From the NCBI RefSeq assembly GCF_958453765.1, contig NZ_CAUDZA010000036.1:1-13827 (forward strand): a stretch of DNA of 13,827 nt. The letters are read 5' to 3'. Positions 6,479 to 13,770 of the stretch are shown here, in pieces; the first letter of the stretch is position 1, and every line of letters begins with the position of its first letter. The stretch is from Phascolarctobacterium_A succinatutens_B. Its GTDB lineage: Bacteria; Bacillota; Negativicutes; Acidaminococcales; Acidaminococcaceae. The position numbers were made by a program, and so were the translations under genes. The notes below the pieces were generated by a model. That model searched no databases. It was not told the DNA's origin and worked only from the letters and a program-made list of their open reading frames with translations.

Positions 6479-7657
6479 ATGAAATTCGCAACACGTATGG
6501 AGCGTATGCAAGCTTCTGAAATCCGCGAGCTGTTAAAATTAACTGCTCAGCCTGATATTATTTCCTTTGCTGGTGGTCTGCCGGCACCGGAGCTGTTCCC
6601 TGTAGAAGAAATTGCCAAGGTTTCTCATGATCTGGTACTGAAGGAAGGTCGCCAGCTGCTGCAATATGCAACTACCGAAGGCCGTCCGTCCCTGCGTGCA
6701 AAAATTGCTAAACGCATGGCTGATAAATATCACACCAACGTTGATCCTGATGACATTCTGATTACCACCGGTTCTCAACAATGCCTGGACTTCGCAGGCA
6801 AGCTGTTCCTGGATCCCGGCGACGTTGTTCTGTGCGAAAGCCCGTCCTACCTTGGCGCTTTGAACGCATTCAACGCTTACCAACCGAAATTTGTTGAGGT
6901 TCCGACCGATAACGGTGGTCTGATTCCGGAAGAATTGGACAAAATCCTGGAAACCACTCCGAACTGCAAATTTATCTATGTAATTCCTGACTTCCAAAAC
7001 CCGACCGGTCGTACCTGGTCCATGGAACGCCGTCAAAAATTTATGGAAGTTGTTAACAAACACAACCTGCCTGTACTCGAAGATAATCCGTACGGCGAAC
7101 TGCGCTATGAAGGCACTATCCTGCCGTCCCTGAAATCTATGGATACCAAAGGCTTGGTTATGTTCCTGGGCACCTTCTCCAAAATCTTCTGCCCGGGCCT
7201 GCGTCTTGGCTGGATCGCTGCAGAGCACAGCCTGCTGAGCGAGTTTGTTAAAATCAAACAAAGTGCTGACCTGCACACCTCTAACTTTGACCAAGGCGTT
7301 GCAGATGCTTACATGGAACAATACGACCTGGATGAGCACGTTAAAGAAATCGTTGCTCTGTACAAACATCGTCGTGATCTGATTCTCGAATCCATGGAGA
7401 AATACTTCCCGGCTGGCACCGAATGGACTCATCCGGAAGGTGGTCTGTTCCTGTGGCTGACCTTCCCTGAAGGCGTAAGCGCACGCAAAGTATTCAACAA
7501 ATGCATCGAGATGAAGGTTGCCGGCGTTATCGGTGATGCTTTCTATCCGAACCAAAAGACTGACCGCAGCATGCGTATCAACTACTCCAATATGCCGGAT
7601 GACCGCATTGTTGAAGGTATCCAACGTATGGCTAAAGCAATCAAAGAGTGCATGTAA
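6479..7657 (+). CDS. Class I/II (fold type I) PLP-dependent aminotransferase
   Basis: A 392-aa protein. Fold type I landmarks are clear: QNPTG (N174), EDNPYGEL (D202, Y205), the Schiff-base lysine in GTFSK (K235), LRLGW (R242) and the substrate-carboxylate arginine in MRINYS (R366). The N-terminus (FAGGLPAPELFP, then QYATTEGRPSLR) is like the 2-aminoadipate/branched-chain/aromatic aminotransferase group related to LysN and MocR C-terminal domains; the exact substrate cannot be read from the sequence. It stands alone between its own promoter and a strong terminator. Codon choice is markedly biased (CTG, CGT, AAC, GAA, CCG) compared with neighbours, which suggests high expression and hence a central amino-acid metabolic role. 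Confidence 0.92.
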   Translation: MKFATRMERMQASEIRELLKLTAQPDIISFAGGLPAPELFPVEEIAKVSHDLVLKEGRQLLQYATTEGRPSLRAKIAKRMADKYHTNVDPDDILITTGSQQCLDFAGKLFLDPGDVVLCESPSYLGALNAFNAYQPKFVEVPTDNGGLIPEELDKILETTPNCKFIYVIPDFQNPTGRTWSMERRQKFMEVVNKHNLPVLEDNPYGELRYEGTILPSLKSMDTKGLVMFLGTFSKIFCPGLRLGWIAAEHSLLSEFVKIKQSADLHTSNFDQGVADAYMEQYDLDEHVKEIVALYKHRRDLILESMEKYFPAGTEWTHPEGGLFLWLTFPEGVSARKVFNKCIEMKVAGVIGDAFYPNQKTDRSMRINYSNMPDDRIVEGIQRMAKAIKECM

Positions 7658-7708
7658 TTCTTTGACGGCTTAAGTTGTCTTGTAAATTTTACAGATGATA
7701 AAAATTTA

Positions 7709-7745
7709 ACCCCTGCAGAAAAATTTCTGCAGGGGTATTTTGTAT
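7709..7745. terminator. Bidirectional rho-independent terminator
   Basis: ACCCCTGCAGAAA (7709-7721) pairs with TTTCTGCAGGGGT (7724-7736). The plus strand continues with ATTTTGTATGT. On the minus strand the hairpin is followed by a T-rich run complementary to ATAAAAATTTA (about 7698-7708). It serves the aminotransferase gene and the convergent gene ending at 7756. Confidence 0.85.
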
Positions 7746-7755
7746 GTATGAAGTT

Positions 7756-8841
7756 TTAAGCTTTAGCAGCTTTTAAGGTTCTTTCGAACAGAATGTATAA
7801 AACTCCGGCAGCCTCGTCACTGAATTTAAAGATACTGTCGGTACCATCGGTGTGATGGAAGGTTACAATGTTGATGCCGTCAAAATCAGCACCGCTGAGA
7901 ACGTTGAGTGGAATGTGGAAGGCGTTTTTCTTACCAATGTAAACTAAACGTTGATTAGTAAGGAAGAACATGCCAAGCTCTTCAATAATAGTCATTTCCT
8001 CGGTGAATTTGGGATGTTCGATTTTTTCGCCCTTGAAGGCAACAGTTTCATCAATGCGGAATTTGCGTGTCAGCTCATAGTAGTTGTCTTCGCGTTCTAT
8101 CATTTTGTTTTGGCAGAGACCGCAGTTGGTATAGGCATGGCAGATTTCGCCCGGGTTGAGCGGGAAAGCATCCTGTTTGATATCACCTAAAGGCATATGC
8201 TCTGCATTCCACAGGCTGCGGTATTTTTCCAGAGCGCTGACAATATTGTTCTTTAATTCGTAAGGGATATCCAATGTTGCGCAATCGGCACGCAGGGCAG
8301 CTTCTTCTTCCGGAGTATAGCGCTGCGCGCTGCTGATTTCGTCAAACTTCTGATTGAAGTGAGCCTGAAAAACCTGCTTACGCATGGAAAGACTGTCTTC
8401 GTAGTCATAGCCGAATAAGTCGTTTAATTGTTTGATATCCAGCTTTTCGGTGCCTGCAAGCAAATCACGGCAGCGGACAAAATAAGCAGCTGTTTTTGCT
8501 GCCTTATCAGCCTGCTTTGCCAGATGCGGCGGCAGCTCCAAAATTTCAGCTAAATGTGCAAGCTGTCCCCAAAGGCTGTCTTCCTTAGTCTGTATTTCAG
8601 TAAAGATAACATCCGCCAGCTTGCGGTAAATACCGCTGCGTTGGTTGAAATTATCATCGTTGAATTTTACGCCCCATTTTTTCAGAGCGTGATGTACATC
8701 ATCAGCACTGACAGCCAAAGCGTCTGGTGCTGCAGCCAACAGATTGTTGAGCTCCTTCCAGCCGTTTTCGGTCGGCTTGCTGCCGAATATTTTTGATAAA
8801 AAGCCGCATTCTTCTAATTCTTGCATGCTATAAGGTTTCAA
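7756..8841 (-). CDS. Uncharacterised protein with C-terminal PH/GRAM-like domain and a Cys cluster
   Basis: About 361 aa if begun at TTG 8841, which lies 10 nt from AAAGGAG. A GTG at 8850 is only 1 nt from the same site, and an ATG at 8826 is a third option. The middle (TPEEEAALRADC through LEKYRSLW, about 176-211) and the end resemble hypothetical bacterial proteins with a helical TPEEE/LEKYRxxW segment followed by a small beta domain. That end reads GMFFLTNQRLVYIGKKNAFHIPL (about 290-312), a bacterial PH/GRAM-like pattern. Between them is CHAYTNCGLC (C234, C240, C243), which could bind metal or be a redox or zinc knuckle. There is no signal peptide or membrane segment. Function unknown; I infer a cytoplasmic or membrane-associated scaffold. 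It has its own promoter and a structured 5' leader. Confidence 0.75.
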   Translation of the reverse strand: MKPYSMQELEECGFLSKIFGSKPTENGWKELNNLLAAAPDALAVSADDVHHALKKWGVKFNDDNFNQRSGIYRKLADVIFTEIQTKEDSLWGQLAHLAEILELPPHLAKQADKAAKTAAYFVRCRDLLAGTEKLDIKQLNDLFGYDYEDSLSMRKQVFQAHFNQKFDEISSAQRYTPEEEAALRADCATLDIPYELKNNIVSALEKYRSLWNAEHMPLGDIKQDAFPLNPGEICHAYTNCGLCQNKMIEREDNYYELTRKFRIDETVAFKGEKIEHPKFTEEMTIIEELGMFFLTNQRLVYIGKKNAFHIPLNVLSGADFDGINIVTFHHTDGTDSIFKFSDEAAGVLYILFERTLKAAKA

Positions 8842-8888
8842 ATTCTGCACTCTCCTTTACAGGCTTAAAGTCTGCATTTTGATTTTTA

Positions 8889-8923
8889 CGCTGATAAAGT
8901 TGTCAGCGATTTACTTTATCGCT
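8889..8923 (-). promoter_or_regulatory. Overlapping alternative hairpins in the 5' leader of the PH-like gene
   Basis: Three inverted pairs overlap here: CGCTGA (8889-8894) with TCAGCG (8903-8908), GATAAAGT (8893-8900) with ACTTTATC (8913-8920), and AGCGAT (8905-8910) with ATCGCT (8918-8923). The first and third can form together, but both exclude the second. The block lies in the roughly 100-nt leader between the minus-strand promoter and the start. It may be a regulatory leader or an operator; no known riboswitch is recognised. Confidence 0.4.
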
Positions 8924-8949
8924 AACAATACGAATTTAATCTAAACAAT

Positions 8950-8979
8950 ATTATACGCTAAAAGTGTATCTATTGTCTA
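8950..8979 (-). promoter_or_regulatory. Minus-strand promoter of the PH-like gene
   Basis: On the minus strand TAGACA (8979-8974) and TATAAT (8955-8950) are separated by 18 bp, a near-consensus sigma-70 promoter. Transcription should begin near 8943, giving a leader of about 100 nt. Confidence 0.65.
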
Positions 8980-9008
8980 GAAAGAAAAAGCTTCGGCATT
9001 TATCTGCT

Positions 9009-9037
9009 GTGACTATCTGCCTGCATTGTGTTATAAT
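9009..9037 (+). promoter_or_regulatory. Promoter of the MFS transporter gene
   Basis: GTGACT (9009-9014), 17 bp, then TATAAT (9032-9037) preceded by TGT, an extended -10. It is divergent from the promoter at 8950-8979. GAGGGAGA before ATG 9067 is the ribosome site. Confidence 0.65.
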
Positions 9038-9066
9038 AGCAATTAGAGAGATGAGAGGGAGATAAA

Positions 9067-10305
9067 ATGTCAATACAAGCTTTTACTTCTGACAACAAAA
9101 GCAGCTGGAAGGCAAATTTGCCTGTATTGTGGCTGGGAGTATTTTTATGCTGCGCCAGCTATACTATGTGCATACCGTTTTTGCCTGTTTATCTGCTGCG
9201 TGAGCTGCATGTTGCCCAGCCTGATGTTAACTTCTGGGCAGGTATTACCTTTGCCGTAACCTTTATGGGGTCTGCCGTAATGGCACCATATTGGGGTGCT
9301 TTGGCTGACCATGTCGGGCAGAGAAAGATGGCGATTCGCGCCGGCTATGGCCTGGCGCTGACCTATTTTCTTACCGGCGTCTGTCATGATGTCTATCAGC
9401 TTCTTCTGGTGCGTATTGTGTGCGGTGTTGTTGCCGGCTTTGTGCCTGCCTGCATGTCGATGGCATCTTCATCCTTACCGGAGGAGCGCATGGGCTGGGG
9501 CATGGGACTGATGCAGACTGCGGTAGCCAGCGGAACTATCATGGGACCTTTGATGGGCGGTTATCTTAGCAGCTGGTTTGGCATGCGTGCTTCGTTTTAT
9601 GTAGGCAGTTTTGCCTTGTTTATTGCAACTAGTGCCGTAGTGTTTATCGTTAAGGATATGTCCGTACTGAATAAGGGCGCGCGCGAAGCAAGCAATCTGC
9701 TGGCAGATTTAAAGAACGCTTTGCATAACAAGGGCCTGCTGTATATTATGGCTATGTTCTTTGTGGTGCAGACCTGCGTAATGCTGATTCAGCCGCTGAT
9801 TACATTGTACGTAGGCGAGCTGATGCATGATATGGGTGATGCTGCTATCAAGATGTCCGGTGTAGTTTTCTCACTGTCCGGCATTACCGGCATTTTGGCT
9901 GCGCCGTTTTGGGGAAAACGCGGTCAACGCTTCGGTTATGTGCGCGTTTTCTGCATTGTAACCTTTATTGCCGGTTTTATTAATCTTTTCCAGGTGTTCA
10001 TCAATACTGTTTGGCAGTTTGCAGCTATTCAGTTTGTTTACGGCCTGTTCCTGGCAGGCGCTGTGCCTAATATCAATGCTAACCTGACGCGTGTTACTGC
10101 TGCTAATATGCGCGGTAAGGCCTTTGGCCTGGTTACGAGCGCGCAGCAGTTTGGCGGTGTTGTAGGACCGCTTGTTGGCGGTGCCTTGGGCAGCTTTATG
10201 AGCTCGCGTTATGTGCTTGTGTTTGCCGGTTGCGTGCTTATGGCCTTAGCCTTGTATTCGTACTTTACGCGTGTGCGCGGAGTGGAGCAGGAAGCTGCAA
10301 GCTAA
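9067..10305 (+). CDS. Major facilitator superfamily efflux transporter (DHA1/MdtG-like)
   Basis: A 412-aa inner-membrane protein with about 12 hydrophobic segments in two halves, split by a polar stretch around KDMSVLNKGAREASNLL. The loop between segments 2 and 3 carries motif A (GALADHVGQRKM, about 78-89), and its second-half counterpart is FWGKRGQRFGYVR. Segment 4 has RIVCGVVAGFVPA, and segment 5 has TAVASGTIMGPLMGGYLSSWFG, the motif C-like pattern of drug:H+ antiporters. The family exports small lipophilic compounds or drugs using the proton gradient; the substrate is unknown. It is transcribed alone from its own promoter and ends at a bidirectional terminator. A sugar or siderophore role is possible but less likely. 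Confidence 0.88.
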   Translation: MSIQAFTSDNKSSWKANLPVLWLGVFLCCASYTMCIPFLPVYLLRELHVAQPDVNFWAGITFAVTFMGSAVMAPYWGALADHVGQRKMAIRAGYGLALTYFLTGVCHDVYQLLLVRIVCGVVAGFVPACMSMASSSLPEERMGWGMGLMQTAVASGTIMGPLMGGYLSSWFGMRASFYVGSFALFIATSAVVFIVKDMSVLNKGAREASNLLADLKNALHNKGLLYIMAMFFVVQTCVMLIQPLITLYVGELMHDMGDAAIKMSGVVFSLSGITGILAAPFWGKRGQRFGYVRVFCIVTFIAGFINLFQVFINTVWQFAAIQFVYGLFLAGAVPNINANLTRVTAANMRGKAFGLVTSAQQFGGVVGPLVGGALGSFMSSRYVLVFAGCVLMALALYSYFTRVRGVEQEAAS

Positions 10306-10329
10306 AAGTTTATACATATAAAATAAAAG

Positions 10330-10367
10330 ACCGTTGCTGCAGGAAAATGCGGCAACGGTTTTGTTTT
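10330..10367. terminator. Bidirectional rho-independent terminator
   Basis: ACCGTTGCTGCA (10330-10341) pairs with TGCGGCAACGGT (10348-10359) with one T-G wobble and a 6-nt loop. TTTTGTTTT follows on the plus strand. The minus side is also T-rich (complement of AAATAAAAG), so it can end both the MFS gene and the leftward operon that stops at 10392. Confidence 0.85.
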
Positions 10368-10391
10368 GGAAAAAACATTATGGAGTGCTTT

Positions 10392-11138
10392 TTAATCTTT
10401 CGGTTTAGCAGTCAGCCATTGGCGTTTTTGCTCACTCTGCGTGAAAAGCTGGTGGTCAAACCACATATAGAAGAAGCGTTCTGCCGGTACAATGCTATAG
10501 CCGTCCTGCAGATGGTCGGTGGTGTCATAGGGATCTGCCATAATAAGCACATCGTCACTTTTGTGTGCGGTGCCCATGCTGTCATAACCGATAATGACAC
10601 GCCAATGCCCGCCCCAATCGACGTTTTCTACAATAACAGGGGTATTATGTTTCAGATTGCTCTCGATAAATTTAAGGAAATCCTTATAGTTGTCGGGAGT
10701 TTTATCTTTGATGGAGGAATGAAACTCCCAACCGATTTTTTCAAAGTAGTTTACCATGCCCTTGGTGTTGGTGCCGACGGTTTTGCTGCTGCCCATGATT
10801 TTGGCAACGTCCAGCTCTTCATCAAGCGTTTTGCCCTTGTAATATTTTACTACCATATTGGCAGCGGCCGGACCACAGGTATAATGAGTGATTTGCTGCG
10901 TAGTGGCAAATTTCGGCAAAATAGTAAGATGCTCGTCAGATTGCATATTATAAAAATCAGGATGTTTAAAATAGGGTGAATCCTTGATATCGTGCTTGCC
11001 TACGAATTGTGCGGCACCGGCTGCAGGTGTGCTTCCGGGAGTGCCGATAGGCATAGGGGATTGCTGCAAAAGATAATTAAGGCCGCCCAAAATGACTATT
11101 AGGCAAACAATGGCCAGTAAAATGCGTTTTGTTTTCAT
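10392..11138 (-). CDS. Membrane-anchored C39-like (papain-fold) peptidase-family protein
   Basis: A 248-aa protein with an N-terminal signal anchor (KTKRILLAIVCLIVILGGL, residues 2-20) and a low-complexity Pro/Gly/Ala linker, so the main domain should lie outside the membrane. The domain has the C39-like triad pattern: QQITHYTCGPAA with C88 and oxyanion Q82, GGHWRVIIGYD with H178, and MADPYD with D202. Proteins of the Peptidase_C39_2 type cleave peptides or act as peptidase-like binding proteins; no Gly-Gly bacteriocin precursor or ABC exporter is nearby, so it is not a typical bacteriocin peptidase. Its ATG overlaps the TGA of the upstream nucleotidyltransferase gene (ATGA, 11138-11135), and GGAGA lies 7 nt before it, so it is translationally coupled. 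Its substrate is unknown. Confidence 0.82.
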   Translation of the reverse strand: MKTKRILLAIVCLIVILGGLNYLLQQSPMPIGTPGSTPAAGAAQFVGKHDIKDSPYFKHPDFYNMQSDEHLTILPKFATTQQITHYTCGPAAANMVVKYYKGKTLDEELDVAKIMGSSKTVGTNTKGMVNYFEKIGWEFHSSIKDKTPDNYKDFLKFIESNLKHNTPVIVENVDWGGHWRVIIGYDSMGTAHKSDDVLIMADPYDTTDHLQDGYSIVPAERFFYMWFDHQLFTQSEQKRQWLTAKPKD

Positions 11139-12655
11139 ATGTTGTCTCCTGAACTGATTGTAGCTTTGCGCTTTTGATACTTATGGACTGCTGTGAGCAG
11201 AGCGTTTTTTTCGTTGGGCAGATTGCCTGACTGCACGCGTTCCAACAGATAGGATAAAATATTTTTGATTTCATGCTGAGGAATAATTTGCAGCAGCTCG
11301 CGTCCGCTGACAGCAAGATCCTTGGTGCATACGGGCATGCGTGTGCGTACCAGCTCCACAACCTGACGGCCTAAGAGGCGACCTTCGGCCATCAGCTGTT
11401 CGTTTTCGCGGGCGTGGGTTGCTCCCATATCCGCAAGAAAAACCTCGACCAGCAGGCTGTAGGCCTGCTTCAGCTCCGCCTGCGTGCGGAAGCCGGAGTT
11501 GGCAGCTTCGCTGCGCACCCAGCGCAGCAGGGTGCGCTCACCGGTGAGCAGCATAGGCGCGAAGCGCATATGCTGCGCTACCAGCCAAGTTACCAGATGT
11601 ACGAAGCTTTTGTTATAGCCAAGGCGTGTCAGGATAGCTTTAGCCATTTTGGCGCTTTCTGCTTCGTGGCCGGGATCGCTTGGCTGTCCTTCCTTGTTCA
11701 GCTTGCGGATATTCGGCAAGCCCTTGCCCAGATCGTGCAGCACTAACGCCCAACGGATGGTTAAATCACGCGGGCTGCTGTCAATTGCCAACAGTGTGTG
11801 CTCCCAGGTGTCATATAAATGAAAGCGTGGATTTTGGTGCAGACCTAAAAGATGCAGTGCTTCCGGCAGAATGGGAATGACAGTATTGTTGCCGTTTTCA
11901 CGGGTATGGCAGCTTGCACCCAAAAGGCCTGTTGCCATCATCAGCATTAAGCCCTTGCCTGCATATTTAGCGGTAATGAGCTTTTCCAGTTCCTTGCGTA
12001 CACGCTCCAACGAAAGGCCGGCGCAGCGTTCTACCGGAAAGCTGTAGCCATGCGGCAGGTAGTAGGGCGTGTTCGGCGCACCGCAGGCAGGCAGTGCTTC
12101 GCAGCCTGTCTGCTCGTACGTAAAGCCGAGCTGTGCCACAAAGCGGCAGGCACGCAGCATACGTAGAGAGTCCTCTTGAAAGCGTTGCTTAGCGTCACCT
12201 ACGGTGCGTAAAATTTTCTGCTGCAAATCCTGCTGACCGCCAAAGTAATCATACAATGTGCCGTCAAGAGACAAGGCCATAGCATTGGCCGTAAAATCAC
12301 GGCGGCTCAAATCCTCGCGCAGGCTATTGCAAAACCAGGTAGCGGCAGGGCGATGCATATCGTCATCATTATAGCGTTCGCCGCGGAAGGTTGTTACTTC
12401 GGTAGCAACGCCGTTGATAACGATGACTACGCAGCCGAAATTGTGACCTAATTGGTCAACAGTTTTCCAATCATGTTGCTTGCAAACTGCCAAAACCTGC
12501 TTAGGCAGAGCATTGGTAGTAATATCGTAATCGTCCGGTGACTTGCCCAAAAGCAGGTCACGCACAGCGCCGCCGACGAGATATGCTTCATAGCCGGCAG
12601 CGTTCAAAGCAGACAGTATTTTTTTTGTATAACTGGGAAAAAATAAATCAGGCAT
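11135..12655 (-). CDS. cca: CCA tRNA nucleotidyltransferase / poly(A) polymerase family, with HD domain
   Basis: A 506-aa cytoplasmic class II nucleotidyltransferase. Head domain: GGAVRDLLLG (28-37), metal-binding DYD (D42, D44) and RRDFTANAMA (118-127). Neck: EDSLRMLRACRF (161-172). It then has a C-terminal HD-type domain with WEHT (H286), HDLGK (H307, D308) and GHEAES. The family adds CCA to tRNA 3' ends using CTP and ATP; HD-containing members also remove 2',3'-cyclic phosphate or 2' phosphate. A poly(A) polymerase or A-only enzyme cannot be excluded by eye. About 20 extra residues (near 188-212, PACGAPNTPYY to ERC) sit in the neck compared with typical members. AGGAGA is 9 nt before ATG 12655. 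It lies in an operon 21 nt after the acetyltransferase gene and overlaps the C39-like gene. Confidence 0.88.
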   Translation of the reverse strand: MPDLFFPSYTKKILSALNAAGYEAYLVGGAVRDLLLGKSPDDYDITTNALPKQVLAVCKQHDWKTVDQLGHNFGCVVIVINGVATEVTTFRGERYNDDDMHRPAATWFCNSLREDLSRRDFTANAMALSLDGTLYDYFGGQQDLQQKILRTVGDAKQRFQEDSLRMLRACRFVAQLGFTYEQTGCEALPACGAPNTPYYLPHGYSFPVERCAGLSLERVRKELEKLITAKYAGKGLMLMMATGLLGASCHTRENGNNTVIPILPEALHLLGLHQNPRFHLYDTWEHTLLAIDSSPRDLTIRWALVLHDLGKGLPNIRKLNKEGQPSDPGHEAESAKMAKAILTRLGYNKSFVHLVTWLVAQHMRFAPMLLTGERTLLRWVRSEAANSGFRTQAELKQAYSLLVEVFLADMGATHARENEQLMAEGRLLGRQVVELVRTRMPVCTKDLAVSGRELLQIIPQHEIKNILSYLLERVQSGNLPNEKNALLTAVHKYQKRKATISSGDNI

Positions 12656-12676
12656 TTTACAAATCTCCTGCCGGGC

Positions 12677-13528
12677 TTAGTATTCTATACCATCATCCTT
12701 GAGGCGGTATTCTACATTAATACCGAAATACTCCCAAAGAATTTCCTTAAGCTCAGCACCTGCGTTAATTTTATAGCGGTACTTAACGCGACCGCCGAGG
12801 TAAAATTTTAAATAGTTACCGCGGATGGTAATATTGCAGTCTTCGCGGAAAATAGACAGCTTTTTGCTTTTGATAAACGGTGAATCCGGATGAGCATCAC
12901 ACCAGAAGCTGGCGGTAATAAAGTCTTTGTCTATCTGCGGCTCTTCGGTAAAGCCAAAGAGGCGTTTCCAGATTTTGCCGCGTTCCTTCTGCCAGAGCAG
13001 CCAGCCCCAAAATTCACTGCGGGTAAATTTGTATTGGCTGATGCCGTCGCTTTGAATCAGGCCTTCAGTAATTTCCAGCGGCACACGCGGGCTTTCGCTG
13101 TTCACACCGACATCGGTAAGATAACGCTTATCGCCTAAAGCTACACACATTACGCGGTGGCGGCGCAGCTGGTAGGTTTCCATTTTATCGATAAAGCGGG
13201 CGGAATAGCTGGTCACATCAAAGCCCAGGGATTCCAAAAGCCAGTTGTAAAGTCCGTTCAGCTCAAAGCAGATGCCGCCGCGGTTGTGCATGATAACTTT
13301 ATTGAACATATCCTGTCTTTTGAGCGAGGTAATTTTGCCGTTAAGACAGTCAAAATTTTCATAGGGGATATATTTGAGGTGCGCGTCCTGCAATTTAGTC
13401 AGGGCTGCTAAATTAACAGCCGGCTCGAAATCGTTGAGCTGCAGCTTGCGCAGGTATTGTTGTATTTGCAGCTTCTTCATCGGCCGTCCGTTGATATCTG
13501 CATAATTTGGCAAAGCAATCATCTCCAT
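12677..13528 (-). CDS. Arylamine N-acetyltransferase family protein
   Basis: A 283-aa reading from ATG 13528. The family fold is shown by PYENFD (55-60), RGGICFELN with the catalytic C87, HRVMCVAL with H124, and LTDVGVNS with D139, the Cys-His-Asp triad. These enzymes transfer acetyl groups from acetyl-CoA to aromatic amines and hydrazines; the natural substrate here is unknown, and some relatives act in polyketide release. The first ATG lacks a ribosome site. GGAG inside the reading is 9 nt from a TTG at 13513 (giving MPNYADING), so the true start may be 13513. The last 120 residues are more divergent than the N-terminal catalytic part. It is the first gene of the leftward operon with the nucleotidyltransferase and C39-like genes. 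Confidence 0.85.
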   Translation of the reverse strand: MEMIALPNYADINGRPMKKLQIQQYLRKLQLNDFEPAVNLAALTKLQDAHLKYIPYENFDCLNGKITSLKRQDMFNKVIMHNRGGICFELNGLYNWLLESLGFDVTSYSARFIDKMETYQLRRHRVMCVALGDKRYLTDVGVNSESPRVPLEITEGLIQSDGISQYKFTRSEFWGWLLWQKERGKIWKRLFGFTEEPQIDKDFITASFWCDAHPDSPFIKSKKLSIFREDCNITIRGNYLKFYLGGRVKYRYKINAGAELKEILWEYFGINVEYRLKDDGIEY

Positions 13529-13589
13529 AATGTAATTTTCACAGCGTTGTTATAGCTATGAAAATTGTCTAATCTTCTCTCAATTATTT

Positions 13590-13598
13590 ATTGTAACA
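13590..13598 (-). promoter_or_regulatory. Candidate extended -10 promoter of the leftward operon
   Basis: On the minus strand TGT followed by TACAAT (plus ATTGTA at 13590-13595, ACA at 13596-13598) forms an extended -10. The -35 (TTTATT, 17 bp upstream) is weak. The predicted leader before 13528 is about 55 nt. Confidence 0.5.
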
Positions 13599-13638
13599 TT
13601 TATTTTGCAGGAAATAAACTATTTTGCTTTAAAGAGTG

Positions 13639-13700
13639 GGAATAGCATAGTCTATATCTGCACAGAGGCGACAATAAAAAGACTATTCCTATATGGAATA
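13639..13700. repeat. GGAATA palindrome and extra half-site in the divergent promoter region
   Basis: TATTCC (13684-13689) and GGAATA (13695-13700) form a 17-bp palindrome around TATAT. Another GGAATA lies at 13639-13644, and a further TATTCC lies at 13797-13802. They sit between a leftward and a rightward promoter, so they may bind a regulator. Apart from these and the two promoters I see no gene in 13529-13827. Confidence 0.35.
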
Positions 13701-13741
13701 ATTTTAATGCCAAACAAGAATAAGATAAACAAAACTACCGT

Positions 13742-13770
13742 TTTACAAAGTAATTCCTAAGTGTTATTAT
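13742..13770 (+). promoter_or_regulatory. Strong rightward promoter for a gene beyond the window
   Basis: TTTACA (13742-13747), exactly 17 bp, then TATTAT (13765-13770) preceded by TGT (extended -10). Both hexamers match 5 of 6 consensus bases. No start codon with a ribosome site follows before 13827, so the target gene lies to the right. Confidence 0.6.

Noticed and set aside
6539..7624. A 361-codon minus-strand reading frame antisense to the aminotransferase
   Set aside because: It lies wholly opposite a gene with clear catalytic motifs, has no recognisable domain, and is explained by the biased codon use of the real gene.
10230..10979. A 249-codon plus-strand frame
   Set aside because: It overlaps the MFS 3' end, crosses the terminator and runs antisense to the C39-like gene, whose triad is clear.
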